Assembly (NCBI GenBank): GCA_903772945.1
Contig: CAICTM010000153.1
Span: forward strand, 41,023 to 105,022
Source: Seminavis robusta
Lineage: Eukaryota > Bacillariophyta > Bacillariophyceae > Naviculales > Naviculaceae
Reading direction: 5' to 3'
Length of the DNA stretch: 64,000 nucleotides
Under the pieces are notes generated by a model. It worked only from the letters and a program-made list of their open reading frames with translations. It had not been told where the DNA came from and searched no databases. The position numbers and the translations under genes are program-made. Shown here piece by piece: positions 45,375-56,291 of this stretch; positions within the stretch are counted from its first letter, which is position 1; every line of letters starts with the position of its first letter.

Positions 45375-46729
45375 ATGGCTCTTGAGCCTTGTAGGGTCAC
45401 CCGAGGCATTTGCTACATGCATTTTTCCATGGCCGACAATAATCTTCACAGCTTTCTGCTCCATGATATCCGAGAACTCGAGAGTTCGGCCTTTATCCGC
45501 GACCCCAACACGACAGTGTGGGTGTATGTCGATGGGAGTACCCGAGGCACAGAATTAGAGAATGTGGTAGACATGGATGGCATGCTCATACCCGACAATT
45601 TCACAAACGCACACATTTTGCAATTTATCCAAGATTCCTTTGTCCTAGTTCAAGATCTAGGCGAGGTCAACTCGGATGATCCCGCCACTATTGAATTGTT
45701 CCTTTCCACGGCTCTTTCTAGCTGTGTGGAGAAAAGACAAGAGCAATTCATGCTCCTCATGAGTTCCCATGGATCGGGATATGGATTTGGAGGAGATGAA
45801 GTGCATGCCAGGAGGAGGCGATTGGTGGCCCGAAATCAAAACATTGCTGCAGCGATCGGAAATGCCCTAACTCTAACCGATGGTGCCCCTGAAAAATTGA
45901 TCGTGTTGGCATTTGATGCTTGTTTGTAAGCGAGCTTGGAATCACTGAAAGATTATCGAGACGTTACCAATACATGGCAAACGGTTGTGGAAACTTTTCA
46001 TCCACGTGGGACAAAAACTACTACCTCTTGGTTGATGCAGCCGACGAATTTCTAGATTTCATGTATGTCTACAGAGAGGAGAATGGGGTCAACAAAATAC
46101 CCGTGCTATACTTTCCCCCAGGCGTCAACGAAGATACCAAATTGGAAATCCAAACTCAGATGGAGAGCTTCAACTTTACCATTGAAGCGGCCGAGGCAAT
46201 GGGAGGGCTATGGAGTGACCTTCTGTTCGACCCCTTGAGTGTTCAGACGAATGACGCTGGAAACTTGACAATTCCGTTCGATCTGGTGACCCTCTACACT
46301 CCTGGACCTGGAGGTTCCATCGCAGAGACGGACAAGGCGGACGGAGGTTTCCTTGTCCCGGTCCTCTACGTGGAGGGTTTAATTGCTGGGTTTCCTTTTT
46401 CCGTCCTCCTTGGTGGATTCTGGAACACTATTATCGAGTGGAAACAAGATGTGGGGTTGGCACTGTCCCCGATTCCTGCAGAGGAGACCGCTGCCGGGCT
46501 CGGCGTTACATTCTCAGTGGTTGACTTGGTAGCTTATGACTTTGTGGCAGAAGGGGAAGAGCCAAAAACCCAATTCAACTACTTTGTCATTGAACACGCT
46601 CCAGATGGGACACTGCAATCCATCGAAGGCAACGACCCCGACCCTGGAGCAGATTCTTCCGCTGTCAGAGTTGCAAATGTGATTTTGCCCGCATTCTTGG
46701 TGGCCTTGACGTCAGCTTTCATTCTCTAG
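45375..46729 (+). pseudogene. Clostripain-type (C11) cysteine peptidase, broken after the catalytic Cys
   Basis: The first frame (45375-45929) has the hallmarks of family C11. These are a YMHFSMADNNL strand, VWVYVDGSTRGTE, DLGEVNSDDPATI, the catalytic His in LLMSSHGSGYGFGG, and the catalytic Cys in VLAFDACL. A TAA follows at once (45927-45929). The same frame then reads ASLESLKDYRDV, as expected of a continuing C11 protein, after which coding potential switches frame and runs to 46729 (YYLLVDAADEFLDF, GLWSDLLFDPLS). The end is hydrophobic (VILPAFLVALTSAFIL), like a GPI or tail anchor. A GTAAGC donor overlaps the stop, but no convincing acceptor restores the lost part. No signal peptide is visible. 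Most likely a pseudogene; an unread intron is the alternative. Confidence 0.55.
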
Positions 46730-47162
46730 TTTCGAAGGGCAAAGCTATGAGCGAAACCTTTTGGAGAACTGGATCATCTGCCACCACCACCACCATAACA
46801 CCCCACCTCTACAAAACATAAAAAACAAAAGATGAGCCCACGGCCGACGAAACACCAGAAACAAAACCAAGTAAGTTTGCATATCTATTTCAGATTGTTT
46901 GCAATCCAACGTCGGAGCCTAGCAAGCTGGGGCAAGCAGGTTACGCGTACTAGCTAGGTCCTGTCTCTGTAGTTCAGGAGGGACTGCATCCACTTACCCA
47001 CCCCTTCTCCCCGTTTGCGTCTGCCATTCATCCCTTTTTGACTTGACTCACTGCAGAATTGGGATGACCGGTTGATATCACAAGCAAACATCGAACCAAC
47101 TAGAAAACCGTTTGACCTTCTTTGCGGTGGAACCCCATCCAACACAACGATAGCTAGCTAGA
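46730..47162. other. Intergenic, source of a duplicated segment
   Basis: Bases about 46955-47162 (3' flank of the acyltransferase) have a diverged copy at about 48778-48975. Shared words include CTCTGTAGT.CAGGAGGG and TTGTCACTAGATGCAAGACTT. TAGCTAGCTAG is at about 47151-47161. Confidence 0.55.
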
Positions 47163-48338
47163 CTATCTTGTCACTAGATGCAAGACTTTGTGTCCCCACC
47201 CATAGACTTCTTTGTTGTTTTCAAACATTCGCATCAATTCCTCACAGAATTGCTGATGCAGCTCTTTCGTCATGACCTCTTCTTGTGAGGCGTCAATTGG
47301 AGATTGTTGTATTTCTGCAGGCAGTTGTATGGCATCTCCCATTATATAGAATGCTTTTTGTCGAAAGGGAATTGGCAATCCCGAGGCACCATAGAATATG
47401 CAAATGCCTATCCGCAGCTTCAAGCTTAGAGCCTCCAGCCATTCCGGCAACCGCACGCGTTTGAACCATTTGGTCGCTCCAAAACAGTACACGGGCATAA
47501 GAGGTATTTTGTGTTGGATTGCCATCCGGACAAAGCCATTGGGTATAATTGCAAACTCATCATCAGGATGAGTCAATTGTCTTGGATACCCTTCAAACAT
47601 TTCTGGAATCCCACCTGGAAGGAGGGCGAGCCGAGCTCCATCTGTCAGAGCTTCATGAACGGCTGTGCGTGAGACATCACTGGACAACCACGAACAAGTA
47701 AGGAGTGAGTGAGGCAACCTTGAAAGAGATCCTTTAATCTGATCCGTCCAACTAACTACTTACACCGTGTTAACAATGCTAACAATGTCTCTGACAACAG
47801 GAAATAAATTGGTGGCTGTGGCAATGGCAATCCTTACCCTTCCAAAGGCCTTTTCTGCCACTTCTGGAATTCCAGCCAGTCCAATAGAAAATGGAAAAAT
47901 GCCATGAGGAACAATGGCAGTAATGCTTTGTGCTGACTTGTACTCCTCGTGGGCTGCTGATGCTGCTAGTTGTGCTCGACTGTCCTTCCAGACTTCCAGT
48001 GCCATGAACTGACACCACAGATGCCATATTTTCCATTTGTTAAATCCAATGTGTTTACCAAACCAAGGACGCCGTTGAGGACCTGCCACAAACAAGGCAG
48101 TCAGTGCAAACATCAGGGCCCCATAGAGAGCCTTTCGTCGCTTGTCCTTGACTGCCTTCCATCTCTTGTAGGCCCACACATAGCAAGCTGGAACCCATGC
48201 AAGACTTCCAATCAAGACCAGACTAGATCCTGTCAGGATTGCTTGTTTCTGCCATGTCCAAGGATCACCAGGCACTTGCAGGAGCACATGAGGAGGCTTG
48301 GAAGGAGATGGGTACAGAGAACAGGGTACTTGGGGCAT
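47163..48338 (-). CDS. DGAT2-like acyltransferase
   Basis: Exon 1 (48338-47764) and exon 2 (47679-47163) are joined across an 84-bp intron in phase 2, giving 363 aa. Members of the DGAT2/MGAT family esterify diacylglycerol (or monoacylglycerol or wax alcohols) with acyl-CoA at the ER. Visible features are an N-terminal membrane region (LTGSSLVLIGSLAWVPACYVW and ALMFALTALFVAG), the active-site box AIVPHGIFPFSIGLAGIP, a second box RLALLPGGIPEMFEGYP, then FVRMAIQHKIPLMPVYCFG and GLPIPFRQ. The first box reads PHG rather than the HPHG common in animals and plants, so substrate preference may differ. A degraded copy of its last 50 codons lies at 48975-49105. Confidence 0.85.
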
Positions 48339-48774
48339 GATTTCGGATCATTCATTCAAAGATTGCGTGTTGTGTCAAACATCGAGAATAAGATGTTCTG
48401 AACGGTAGAGGGTTACGGACTTGCTCGGGTAGAGGGGGTAGATTTGAGGTTAATGTTAAAAAGTACTTTGCCTTTTTGAATAAGAACACGTTGTTTACCT
48501 CGCCTACCTGAACTTCAAAGATGTCTTGCCGAACTGCTCTGCTAGCTAGCTAGCAAGCTAGTGTAAAACTTGGGTAAGTTTAGTGGGTTTCAGTTCGTCT
48601 ATCTGAAAGAGAAAGGAATGCGATGCAGTTGCTGTCAAAGTTTTGGATATCGGATTCCCTGCTGAGAAGGTAACTTGAAGTTTCACTAGCTGGGATTCAG
48701 ATTGCCGATGAGTCGAGTCAATCTAATACCTCTCAGGATATGGCAGTCCAATGGATGAGTCCAGGGCTAGACAT
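48339..48774. other. Intergenic upstream of the acyltransferase
   Basis: No gene is supported. CTAGCTAGCTAGCAAGCTAG lies at about 48540-48559. Confidence 0.4.
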
Positions 48775-49105
48775 TCAACGGTGTCCAGTCTCTGTAGTCC
48801 AGGAGGGGTTGCATTCACGGCTTCCCATTGCCCCAAGTGCCAGTTTGCGACTACCATTAACCCAGTGATCATTGGTAGCAGTGGGACGCGCAGTTGAAAT
48901 GACATGCAAACAATGAAGCAACCAGGAAGCACTTTCTTTGCAGATGATCCACATGACACAATTTCTAGCTGTCTTGTCACTAGATGCAAGACTTGGTGAC
49001 CCCAAGCATATTGTTTTTTTCAAACATTCGCATCATTTCCTCACAGAATTATTTTGGCTGTGACTTCTTCTTGTGAAGCATCCCTTGGAGATTGTTGTCT
49101 TGCTG
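48775..49105 (-). pseudogene. Decayed partial copy of the DGAT2-like 3' end and flank
   Basis: Bases about 48975-49105 read on the minus strand as SPRDASQEEV, then after a deletion and frame change CEEMMRMFEKNN, then a degenerate end. This matches the acyltransferase C-terminus (SPIDASQEEV, CEELMRMFENN, LVTR). Bases 48778-48975 match that gene's 3' flank. The copy lacks every catalytic box and has frame lesions. It begins where the homology to 46955-47310 starts and stops shortly before the monooxygenase gene's 3' end. Confidence 0.75.
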
Positions 49106-49158
49106 TAGCGAGCCAAAGTGGATACAGCTTGAAACTTCCTCAACCCTGCAAGTTGATT

Positions 49159-51031
49159 TTACGATGTGGTGCCATTTTGCATTCCTTTCTGAAGTAGCGA
49201 CTTCACTCGGGGGTCAGTTGCCTCATCCAAGGGAGAACGCCCCATCGAATCCAGTGTCCACGGGTCCACCAACGCTTCAGTGAGGAGCCATCGACAAGTC
49301 TGGTAGTGTCCAGATCTGGCAGCCAAGTGGAGCGCAGAACGTCCCTGTGTGTCTCGTGCGGATTGTACTGCTGCGGGTTGTGACAGGGATACGTTTCGTA
49401 ACTCTGCTGTACTCCCTCGATCAGCAAGTCCCATTATTTCTTCCTGAAGACCCGATTGTCCATCCTGCTCTTGCGCTCGATTCAACACATCACTACCGGT
49501 ACCAACTCCCAACTCCTCAATGATGCTTCGAATGGAACTGTCTAGCTCGGATGACAGATGCGCCGTAATGTGCCGTCGCGACAAGGTCTCCAAAAACGTG
49601 CTACAAGCATCCTCCTTTACCCCCGCAAACTTGCAGAGATCCTGTTGTTGTTGTGTACAGGCTGCCGAATGCCAAAATTCTGCTGCCTCCCGTGACGATT
49701 GCACCACCTTGTCGGTTCTCGCCACTGCTTCTCTCCAAATCCCCCGTACGGCAGCATCCACCCGCGCTCGTTGCAACCAATCGGCCACCAAGGGTCCATC
49801 CAACAATGCTTGATTGGCCCCTTGTCCTTTGAATGGGGACATTGCGTGCAGGGCATCTCCTACCACCACAACTCGAGGGAACGACTGGAATGCTTCCTTG
49901 AGAGCCATCGGATCGCGATCCATCAAGGAGCTATCAATCAATCAATCCAGCACAAACGTCAGCCACACCCATGAGACACACACAGCAAGCAGCATACCTG
50001 TACATACAATCCACACGCTAACATGATCTTACGTACGTTCCCCAGACTGTCTCCAGTGGTGTTGCTTTTAGTAGAGCCGGAACTGGTTCGTGCCACTGAG
50101 AACACTTTTCCATGACGGTTTCCAGGAGCACTTGTGGACTCTGACTATTGCTACAAGTTTCGTCGACATGACTATTCTCATTGAATCGATACGAGAGTTG
50201 CCACATGATGCGTCGTTCGGTAGAAGCAAATCGGTCTCCTTCGTAGGGCATGGTGAATAACCGATGTTTTCCATCTCCAATGGTGTAAAAGCCCCGTTCC
50301 GTGAGCAACGGGTGATGGCACCCTTTGGCAATCCCCAAGACAATCCTCACATTCAAAGGACGAGGCTGACAGTGTGGTGCGAGCATGCTGACTACGGAGG
50401 ACCGTACTCCATCCGCCGCAATGACCAAATCACTGTCCACAACAATGGTGGTGGTGGATTGTTGTGTGATTATTTGTTCTTGTCGTTCTTGTTGATGACG
50501 AAATTCGATTTGAACCTTTCCTTTTGCTTCCAGTTGCTGGATACTGCAGAGACATTGATTCCAGTGGATTCCAGAGGTGATGATCGTGTCATTATTGTGT
50601 TGTTGTTGTTGATCCTTTATCAATTGCAGCAATCGTTCCGTCATGATTTTCTGCAGAGTTTGTCGCGGTATCCTCATATTGCCTCGTTGCCCAAATCCTC
50701 TCGACGGCAAGAAGGCATTGCCAAAATACCCCAGTACCTTTCCCGATGGATCAAAAATGTAATGACATCTCGAGGGACAATCCTGCTGTGCCACTTGCTC
50801 TAAAATGCCACAATGATGCAACGGTCCCTTGGGGTTGTATGTGAGTGTCATGCCAAAGCCTTCTCGTCGCGTCGTAGGATCGGCATCTCGTTCGTAAATG
50901 TGGACATTGGTAAAACCGGCTTGGACCAGAGAAATGGCGGCAGAGAGCCCTGCAATGCCACAGCCCACAATTGCAATGGAAGCATCTGGATCCAAACGCT
51001 TTTGTTGCTGCTTCTTGCCTGATCTTGTCAT
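49159..51031 (-). CDS. FAD-dependent monooxygenase with C-terminal ankyrin repeats
   Basis: Exon 1 (51031-50037) and exon 2 (49930-49159) join across a 106-bp intron, giving WGT followed by SLMDRDP and 588 aa. The enzyme is of the aromatic-hydroxylase/UbiH flavoprotein group. It has the dinucleotide fold SIAIVGCGIAGLSAAISL, the DG motif DLVIAADGVRSSV and the FAD-ribityl motif VVVVGDALHAMSPFKGQGAN. Such enzymes use NAD(P)H and oxygen to hydroxylate or epoxidise a ring or isoprenoid. About residues 520-580 form ankyrin units (GRSALHLAARSGHYQTCRWLL and GRSPLDEATDPRVKSLL), an unusual tail for this family. No signal peptide is evident, so cytosol is likely. A Gln/Asn-rich insert lies near residue 145. 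The substrate is unknown. Confidence 0.82.
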
Positions 51032-51742
51032 TACATGTACTCAAAAACCAACCAATTCTCTCTCTCTCTCTCTTACTCTCCCACTCTCTCCCTCTCTCAT
51101 TCTTTCCAACCGACTGATGACAATCAAGACTATTATCTCGAGGCTGGCGGTCCAAGTCAATTGATGGCTGCCATGCACTCATCGTTGATGGCCACTCGAC
51201 CTTCCAGCTTTCCAGCTCAGCGCTAGCTAGCAAAGATACCCTTTTCGGAAGCCTCATGACAGTGAGAAAGACATGACTCTTAAATATTTAAATATTTGAA
51301 ATTTCACGGAAGATTAATTAACTATGTTTCGGTGAAACATGCCATAAGTGATCAGTTACTGCCGGCAACAGGCCAATGGATGAACCGAAGAAAACCCGAA
51401 CCATGGTTCCCTTTCGAGGAAACTCGATGCTTGATTATTGATGGATGGAATGCCTTGAAGTCAAGGAAGGATAGGATTCTTTTACGGTTGCTAGCTAGCG
51501 TGCCCAAAAGCTACGACCGTGTTGGAGCTTCGAGTCGATGGGTCCTCTTGTTCCAGCCAGTGTTCTATTACTCCTCGATCGCAGCTATCGTACCTGCAAG
51601 AGACCAAGTAAGCTGAGGAAGCTCAAGTGGGTACTATCAACAAGTTCCTCTGAGATCACTTTCTCGTTTCGTCGACTCCAACATCTTCTTTCTGCCTTGC
51701 GGTTCGTTTGTGTTGTGTCGTTTCCTTTGGATCGATGAGATA
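51032..51742. other. Divergent intergenic region
   Basis: Sits between the divergent monooxygenase and Rossmann-protein genes. A CT-dinucleotide run occupies about 51058-51072 with related CT-rich DNA to 51100. ATTTAAATATTTAAATATTT-like AT-rich DNA is at about 51280-51300. No gene is supported. Confidence 0.5.
51058..51072. repeat. CT microsatellite
   Basis: A pure CT run upstream of the monooxygenase start, on the opposite strand a GA run close to its 5' leader. Confidence 0.75.
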
Positions 51743-52884
51743 ATGACTACCACCATGGCGTTATCATCGTCCCCAAAAGTACTAGGGATTTTCTTTTCGT
51801 CTGGAGATTTGGGGGATGTCGGGAGACACGCCGTAGCTGCGGCGCTGGAGATGCCACCGACGGTGGTAGCCACCATTCGAGTCTTTTCCCGCGACATTGC
51901 CAGCATGGAAAAAGCCAATTGGAAATGTGGCTGCGGCCAGCATTCGTTATCGCAAAAAGACCGAAGCAGAATCCAATTGGTCCAACTCGATTGTACCGAG
52001 GATGATCTGGTGCCGTCACTCCTCAATGTCGACGCCATTGTATCCTGTCTGGGATCTAGGCAACCCTTTCACAAAGAACGAATTGTCCGCAAGGGGACGG
52101 AGCGTCTCGTAGAAGCAGCGATTCGGTGCAAGATAGAACGATTTGTCATGTTATCATCTGTGGGGATTGGGGATGATTGGCCGCCAATGCAGGTGAGTTA
52201 TATAATGTACAGCAGACAGACAGATAGATACATGTAGATAGTTGATGTTGGGAAGAAAAGTCTTTCCATGCCTCACTCTTATGCCCCCCATACCGTATAT
52301 TCGACCTGTGTTCCGCCAACAGTGGTGTCAAGAAGGACGCATGTTGGAAGGATTCTTTCGAACGATATGCTGGATTCAGTATCAAGATTTGAGTGCAGCG
52401 GAACGGTCAGCTAGAGAGGGGGCTCTGGAAAATCCATCCTTTAACTTTCTAATTGTACGCCCGGTAGTATTGTCCGAACACAGGGAGCCAGTAGGTACTT
52501 GGAGGGTACAGATTGCCAAACACGAGGATCATCCCACTACGGAAATATCCAAAATGGATTGCGCCAGGCTCATGATTACGGGTACGTGCGGGTGTCTGTT
52601 TGTCTCTTGTGTGTTTGATTGTATGTGATCCTCCTGCACTTTTTTCAGACACCCTCATGTATGTATGGTATCGCTTCCAATGATTGTTTGTGGCATGGAC
52701 AGAGGCCGTGTTTCCATCGATGAGCCAAAGGGCGATTGTGCTGGGTGGCAACCAACACATTGAAGATTTCAAAACGTCCAATGAATACTGGGCCAACTTG
52801 CAGGTGCCATTCTTCTGTCAGGCACAGAAGTTGCAGGCAACAACAACAGACAAGCCAGCCAAAACGAGGGGGAGAATATTTTGA
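51743..52884 (+). CDS. NAD(P)-binding Rossmann protein (NmrA/atypical SDR-like)
   Basis: Three exons (51743-52192, 52323-52581, 52703-52884; introns of 130 and 121 bp) give 296 aa. A GxxGxxG nucleotide-binding turn is present as SSGDLGDVGRHAV. It is followed by an acidic residue after strand 3 (QLDCTEDD), the DAIVSCLGSR strand and FVMLSSVGIGDDWPP. Later come FNFLIVRPVVLSEH and KMDCARLMI, the layout of atypical short-chain dehydrogenases related to NmrA and plastid HCF173/TIC62-type proteins. There is no canonical YxxxK pair, so it may be a regulator or RNA/redox-binding protein rather than a dehydrogenase. No targeting leader is obvious (MTTTMALSSSPKVLG). The divergent neighbour is the FAD monooxygenase. 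Confidence 0.75.
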
Positions 52885-53779
52885 ATAATGGCTGCAGCAA
52901 GTTTTGGCTGCTGTGTGCAAATTGAGCAACAATACATCCATAAAGCTATAGTTTTGCATACGGTACCGTACGAAGAAGATACTTGTCGTCTTGCTCTCTT
53001 TGATAGGAGCCGCAGCGAAGACGACACAAAAAATTGCAAGGTTTGCACTGCTTCATTCCGTCGACCCGGCACTCGAGCCACCCTGATTGCACTGCCAACT
53101 GAAAGACATATCTCCTGCATGCCTTGTGGACGATTCTGATCCCGTGCTCCAGGCTGCCGCATGCCAATGGTCTGTCCAGTGATGATGCACGTCAGGACGA
53201 TCCGAAGGAGGCAAACCTTCACCAGTGGAGTTGCCGGTCTCTCGTTTCAATGATCCTCACAGGCAATACCGGTGCCTAGCTAGCTAGTAGCTAGCCAAAA
53301 GCCCAACCAATAAGTCAAGTCGAGACAACCGAGGAAAGCCCTATCGTATGCTAGCTGGCTAGCGAATAATCCCAGACTCTAGCTAGCTAGTAGGCACGCA
53401 GACGAGATTGACAAAGGATTGATGCGCGTTGCCGACGAAGTTTGATCGAAGCATCAGGGCGAGTGACCGACGCGAAGCCATCAAGTGTCTGACAGAAAAA
53501 TGCAAGGTTCAAGCGACGAAAATTGTCTTCCTCAGAGATTAAGGATTCAAACAGCGTTGATTTCTTTAGAAGTGCATTTCATCAGGGGAAGATGTGAGGT
53601 CATCAAGTAGGATGCATCACAGTTTATTGTTTGGGTATTTTTTGATGGGGGAAAAGCCACCAATCACCAATTTTCCCACCGTCAAACCACAACACCCATC
53701 CTTAGCTCATCACTATCATCAAATATCCAATTTCCAGTTTTGTCGTCTCATCCACTTCTATTCTTCAATCTTTCGGTTT
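52885..53779. other. 0.9-kb intergenic between convergent genes
   Basis: Opposite-strand open frames at 52818-53250 have no recognisable domain. CTAGCTAGCTAGTAGCTAGC is at about 53276-53295 and TCTAGCTAGCTAGTAGGC near 53377. No gene is supported. Confidence 0.5.
53276..53295. repeat. CTAGCTAG palindromic tract
   Basis: A run of alternating CTAG/AGCT, one of about two dozen such tracts in intergenic DNA of the window. Confidence 0.8.
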
Positions 53780-54234
53780 TTAATCAAACTTTCCCAAAAT
53801 ATCCGATTCTCGGAAGAGAAACAATTCTTGGTCCTCAATGGTGACCTTGCTTCCTCCGTATTCGGGAAGAAGAACCTTATCACCTGATTGGAGGCTTGTT
53901 GCATGAAGAGTGCCGGTCACATCACGTTCCCCGGGTCCAGCCGCCACTACTTCTCCTTCATTGGGATCCTTGGTCTTGTCTGCAGGGAGGTAAATCCCAC
54001 TGGCTGTCTGAAGTTCCTTGGGAGCTCTCTTGACCAAAATTCGGTCACCTAAGGGCTTCAATGTTCGTGCGAGGGCCTGAATATTAAAAGTGAAAAAAGA
54101 GAACAAGAAGTGATCAGGGTGGGTATCCAACGTCAATTAAATCACACGAAAGGAACTGCTGACAGAAAACAAAGCCAACCCTCAGCCTCGACAACTCTTT
54201 GCAGGGTGCCACCACTTACGCGTGTTCGGAACAT
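53780..54234 (-). CDS. HSPE1: Co-chaperonin Cpn10 (Hsp10/GroES)
   Basis: Exon 1 (54234-54220) encodes only MFRTR. A 143-bp intron separates it in phase 0 from exon 2 (54076-53780), giving 103 aa including those five. The product caps the Cpn60 folding chamber. Diagnostic stretches are LKPLGDRILVKR, the mobile loop ELQTASGIYLP, EGEVVAAGPG, GDKVLLPEYGGSKV and LFLFRESDILGKFD. The length equals one GroES domain, and with only a short basic start it resembles mitochondrial Hsp10, not the double-domain plastid Cpn20. Exon 1 is tiny but the ATG, donor GTAAGT and acceptor TATTCAG fit well. The gene is divergent from the sulfotransferase-like gene 450 bp away. Confidence 0.93.
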
Positions 54235-54683
54235 GGTTACACTACTTGTTGGTTGATGGAGAGAGAGAAAATTAGAAGAGGGTCAAGAGAAGCCCAAAAT
54301 TTGTGAGAAAGCTGTGAGAAAGCTGTGGTTGTGGCGGTTTGAAGAAAGAAGAAAGCAATGGAAAATGGAAGATCCGGCCAAGATCCAATCGGAAAATGCA
54401 GTGGGTTCACGAGCTTCCACGGTGGGCGATGTTGGGTATGTAACTGTCCTGTAAAACACTAACCTTACCGGCTTGTATCTGAAACCCTCTATTCAACTCC
54501 CGCGCCACGGGCTACTAGAGAACGCCACAAATATAAATGTTTGCCAGGTCCAAGAACTTGCAAGTTGCCCCGAAGGACCAGGCAGTGCTAAGGACCAGGC
54601 ATTGTATAGCCCATAGACCAATTCAGTCTTTATAGCTTTGACATACTAGGCCTAGCAGCACAAGTACTCCACGTTACAACAAG
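54235..54683. other. Divergent 450-bp upstream region of Cpn10 and the sulfotransferase-like gene
   Basis: No gene is supported. Must hold both 5' leaders. Contains the tandem GAGAAAGCTGT at about 54301-54325 and repeated AAGGACCAGGCA at about 54573-54601. Confidence 0.45.
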
Positions 54684-56291
54684 ATGGGATTTCTGGATGG
54701 TTTGACACGAAGGAAAGCTTCCGTCCTTGTACCGACAGGAGTATTCTCTTTTGTGATGCTTGTTGCCGGTACGTACTGGCTGCCTTCGACTGTACAGACC
54801 AAAATATACAATGAGCCCGGAAGTGGAATCCAAGCAAGTCGTTTACATGCGCCTCTGGAGAGCAGTGTCCATACCGGTAGGAAACTCGAGCGTTCTGAGT
54901 CACCCTGGCAACAGACTCCAATTCTTGGGTTGGATCAGGGTGAACGACAACAGGATTCGAGCAAGGATGATCGAACACCAAAAACAGAAGCTACCTTGAC
55001 AAACGAGATTACTTCAGAAAACCCATTGCTAGTATTGAACCTTCCAAACAGTGGAGAGGTGACCATCAATCGGTACTTTAGATGCGCTGGCCTTGAGAAA
55101 CATGAGCTTGGTCGCTTTTGGGCCAACACGAATCATGAAATGGAGATGGGCAAGTGCATTGAGGCCAATCTGAAGGTTGAAGACAACCAAGATAAATATC
55201 CTCTTGATGGTTGCGGGAACTTTCGCGTATGGACGAACATAGAGTACGTATCCAAGTCGTTGCCCAGATCGGTCGAACCTCGCCATTGTTTCTTTCCAAC
55301 ACTACAACCAGAAACCCTTCGAAAGATCTTTAAAGCACACCCTAATGCCACCATTATTCAGGCCCTTGCAAACCCAGTGCGATGGTACAAGTCTCTATCC
55401 ATAGATGTGAAGAAAAGATGGCCCAGATTTTGCAATGAGAATCATGACATCAAGTTCCCTGAAGCATCGGAGTCAGAAGCTGACTGGGTCAAGTTCTACT
55501 ATGATCATACTAACATGTTGCGAGAAATTGTTAAGGAATACCCATCCTTGACGTACATTGAAGTGGACCTGACACGTCCACAAAAGACGGCCGACATGTT
55601 GCAGGCATCGCTCGGAATACCAGCCACTTGTTGGTTGGAAGCGGCCAAAGGGAATCAGAGCAGACCCAGCTCTGTCAATACACCAATACTAGTTGCATCG
55701 CTCCCCAAGAGTGCAACCAGTACAACACACGATTATCTGAACTGTGGGCTTGGCAACCTCCAAGGTGCTCACCAGTGGACAAGGAACGAAACCTCCAATG
55801 TTCCAATGCAGGTGGGGAGGTGCATCGAAGAAAACCTGAGGCTCAAGCGCCCCATATTCTATGATTGTGGAGACAACCTGCACTATTCGGACATTGGAAT
55901 TGTTGAGCCAAGCCACTGTTTCTATCCGACCATGGAAGGTGGGCTAGATGCAATGTACGAGGCATATCCCTATGGGACAATTATGAACGTTGTGCGAGAT
56001 GGTCGAGCATGGTATAGATCAGCTCAGAAGCATTACAATTTGTTGGGCCGATGGTCCAGCTTTTGCCCCAACTTTCCTGTCCAGGGCTCCACAGAAGAAG
56101 AATGGTTGGATTTCTACCAATTCCATACACACACAGTCCGAAACTTTGCCAAGCGGCATCCAACCATGACCTATGTGGAGATCAAGCTGGAGTCCAATGA
56201 AACAGCCAATATCCTGCGGGAGACATTCGGCTTTGATGATTCCTGCTGGGGCCACGCCAACCGCAATAAAGAGGTCAGCAGCTCTGCGTAG
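54684..56291 (+). CDS. Type II membrane protein with two sulfotransferase-like domains
   Basis: The 535-aa single-exon product has one N-terminal anchor (VLVPTGVFSFVMLVAGTYWL) and a short stem, then two homologous halves of about 200 residues. The second half opens with ILVASLPKSATSTTHDYLNCG, a recognisable 5'-phosphosulfate-binding loop. Later it has IMNVVRDGRAWYRSA (a 3'-phosphate-binding segment) and MTYVEIKLE. The first half aligns throughout (LLVLNLPNSGEVTINRYFRCAG, IIQALANPVRWYKSL, LTYIEVDLT) but has lost the Lys and Thr of the loop. Conserved Cys pairs (CGNFRVW, CGDNLHY, HCFYPT) suggest a lumenal, disulfide-bonded Golgi enzyme that sulfates glycans or similar. Family expansion in diatoms is known to me only in general terms. 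Confidence 0.8.
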   Translation: MGFLDGLTRRKASVLVPTGVFSFVMLVAGTYWLPSTVQTKIYNEPGSGIQASRLHAPLESSVHTGRKLERSESPWQQTPILGLDQGERQQDSSKDDRTPKTEATLTNEITSENPLLVLNLPNSGEVTINRYFRCAGLEKHELGRFWANTNHEMEMGKCIEANLKVEDNQDKYPLDGCGNFRVWTNIEYVSKSLPRSVEPRHCFFPTLQPETLRKIFKAHPNATIIQALANPVRWYKSLSIDVKKRWPRFCNENHDIKFPEASESEADWVKFYYDHTNMLREIVKEYPSLTYIEVDLTRPQKTADMLQASLGIPATCWLEAAKGNQSRPSSVNTPILVASLPKSATSTTHDYLNCGLGNLQGAHQWTRNETSNVPMQVGRCIEENLRLKRPIFYDCGDNLHYSDIGIVEPSHCFYPTMEGGLDAMYEAYPYGTIMNVVRDGRAWYRSAQKHYNLLGRWSSFCPNFPVQGSTEEEWLDFYQFHTHTVRNFAKRHPTMTYVEIKLESNETANILRETFGFDDSCWGHANRNKEVSSSA

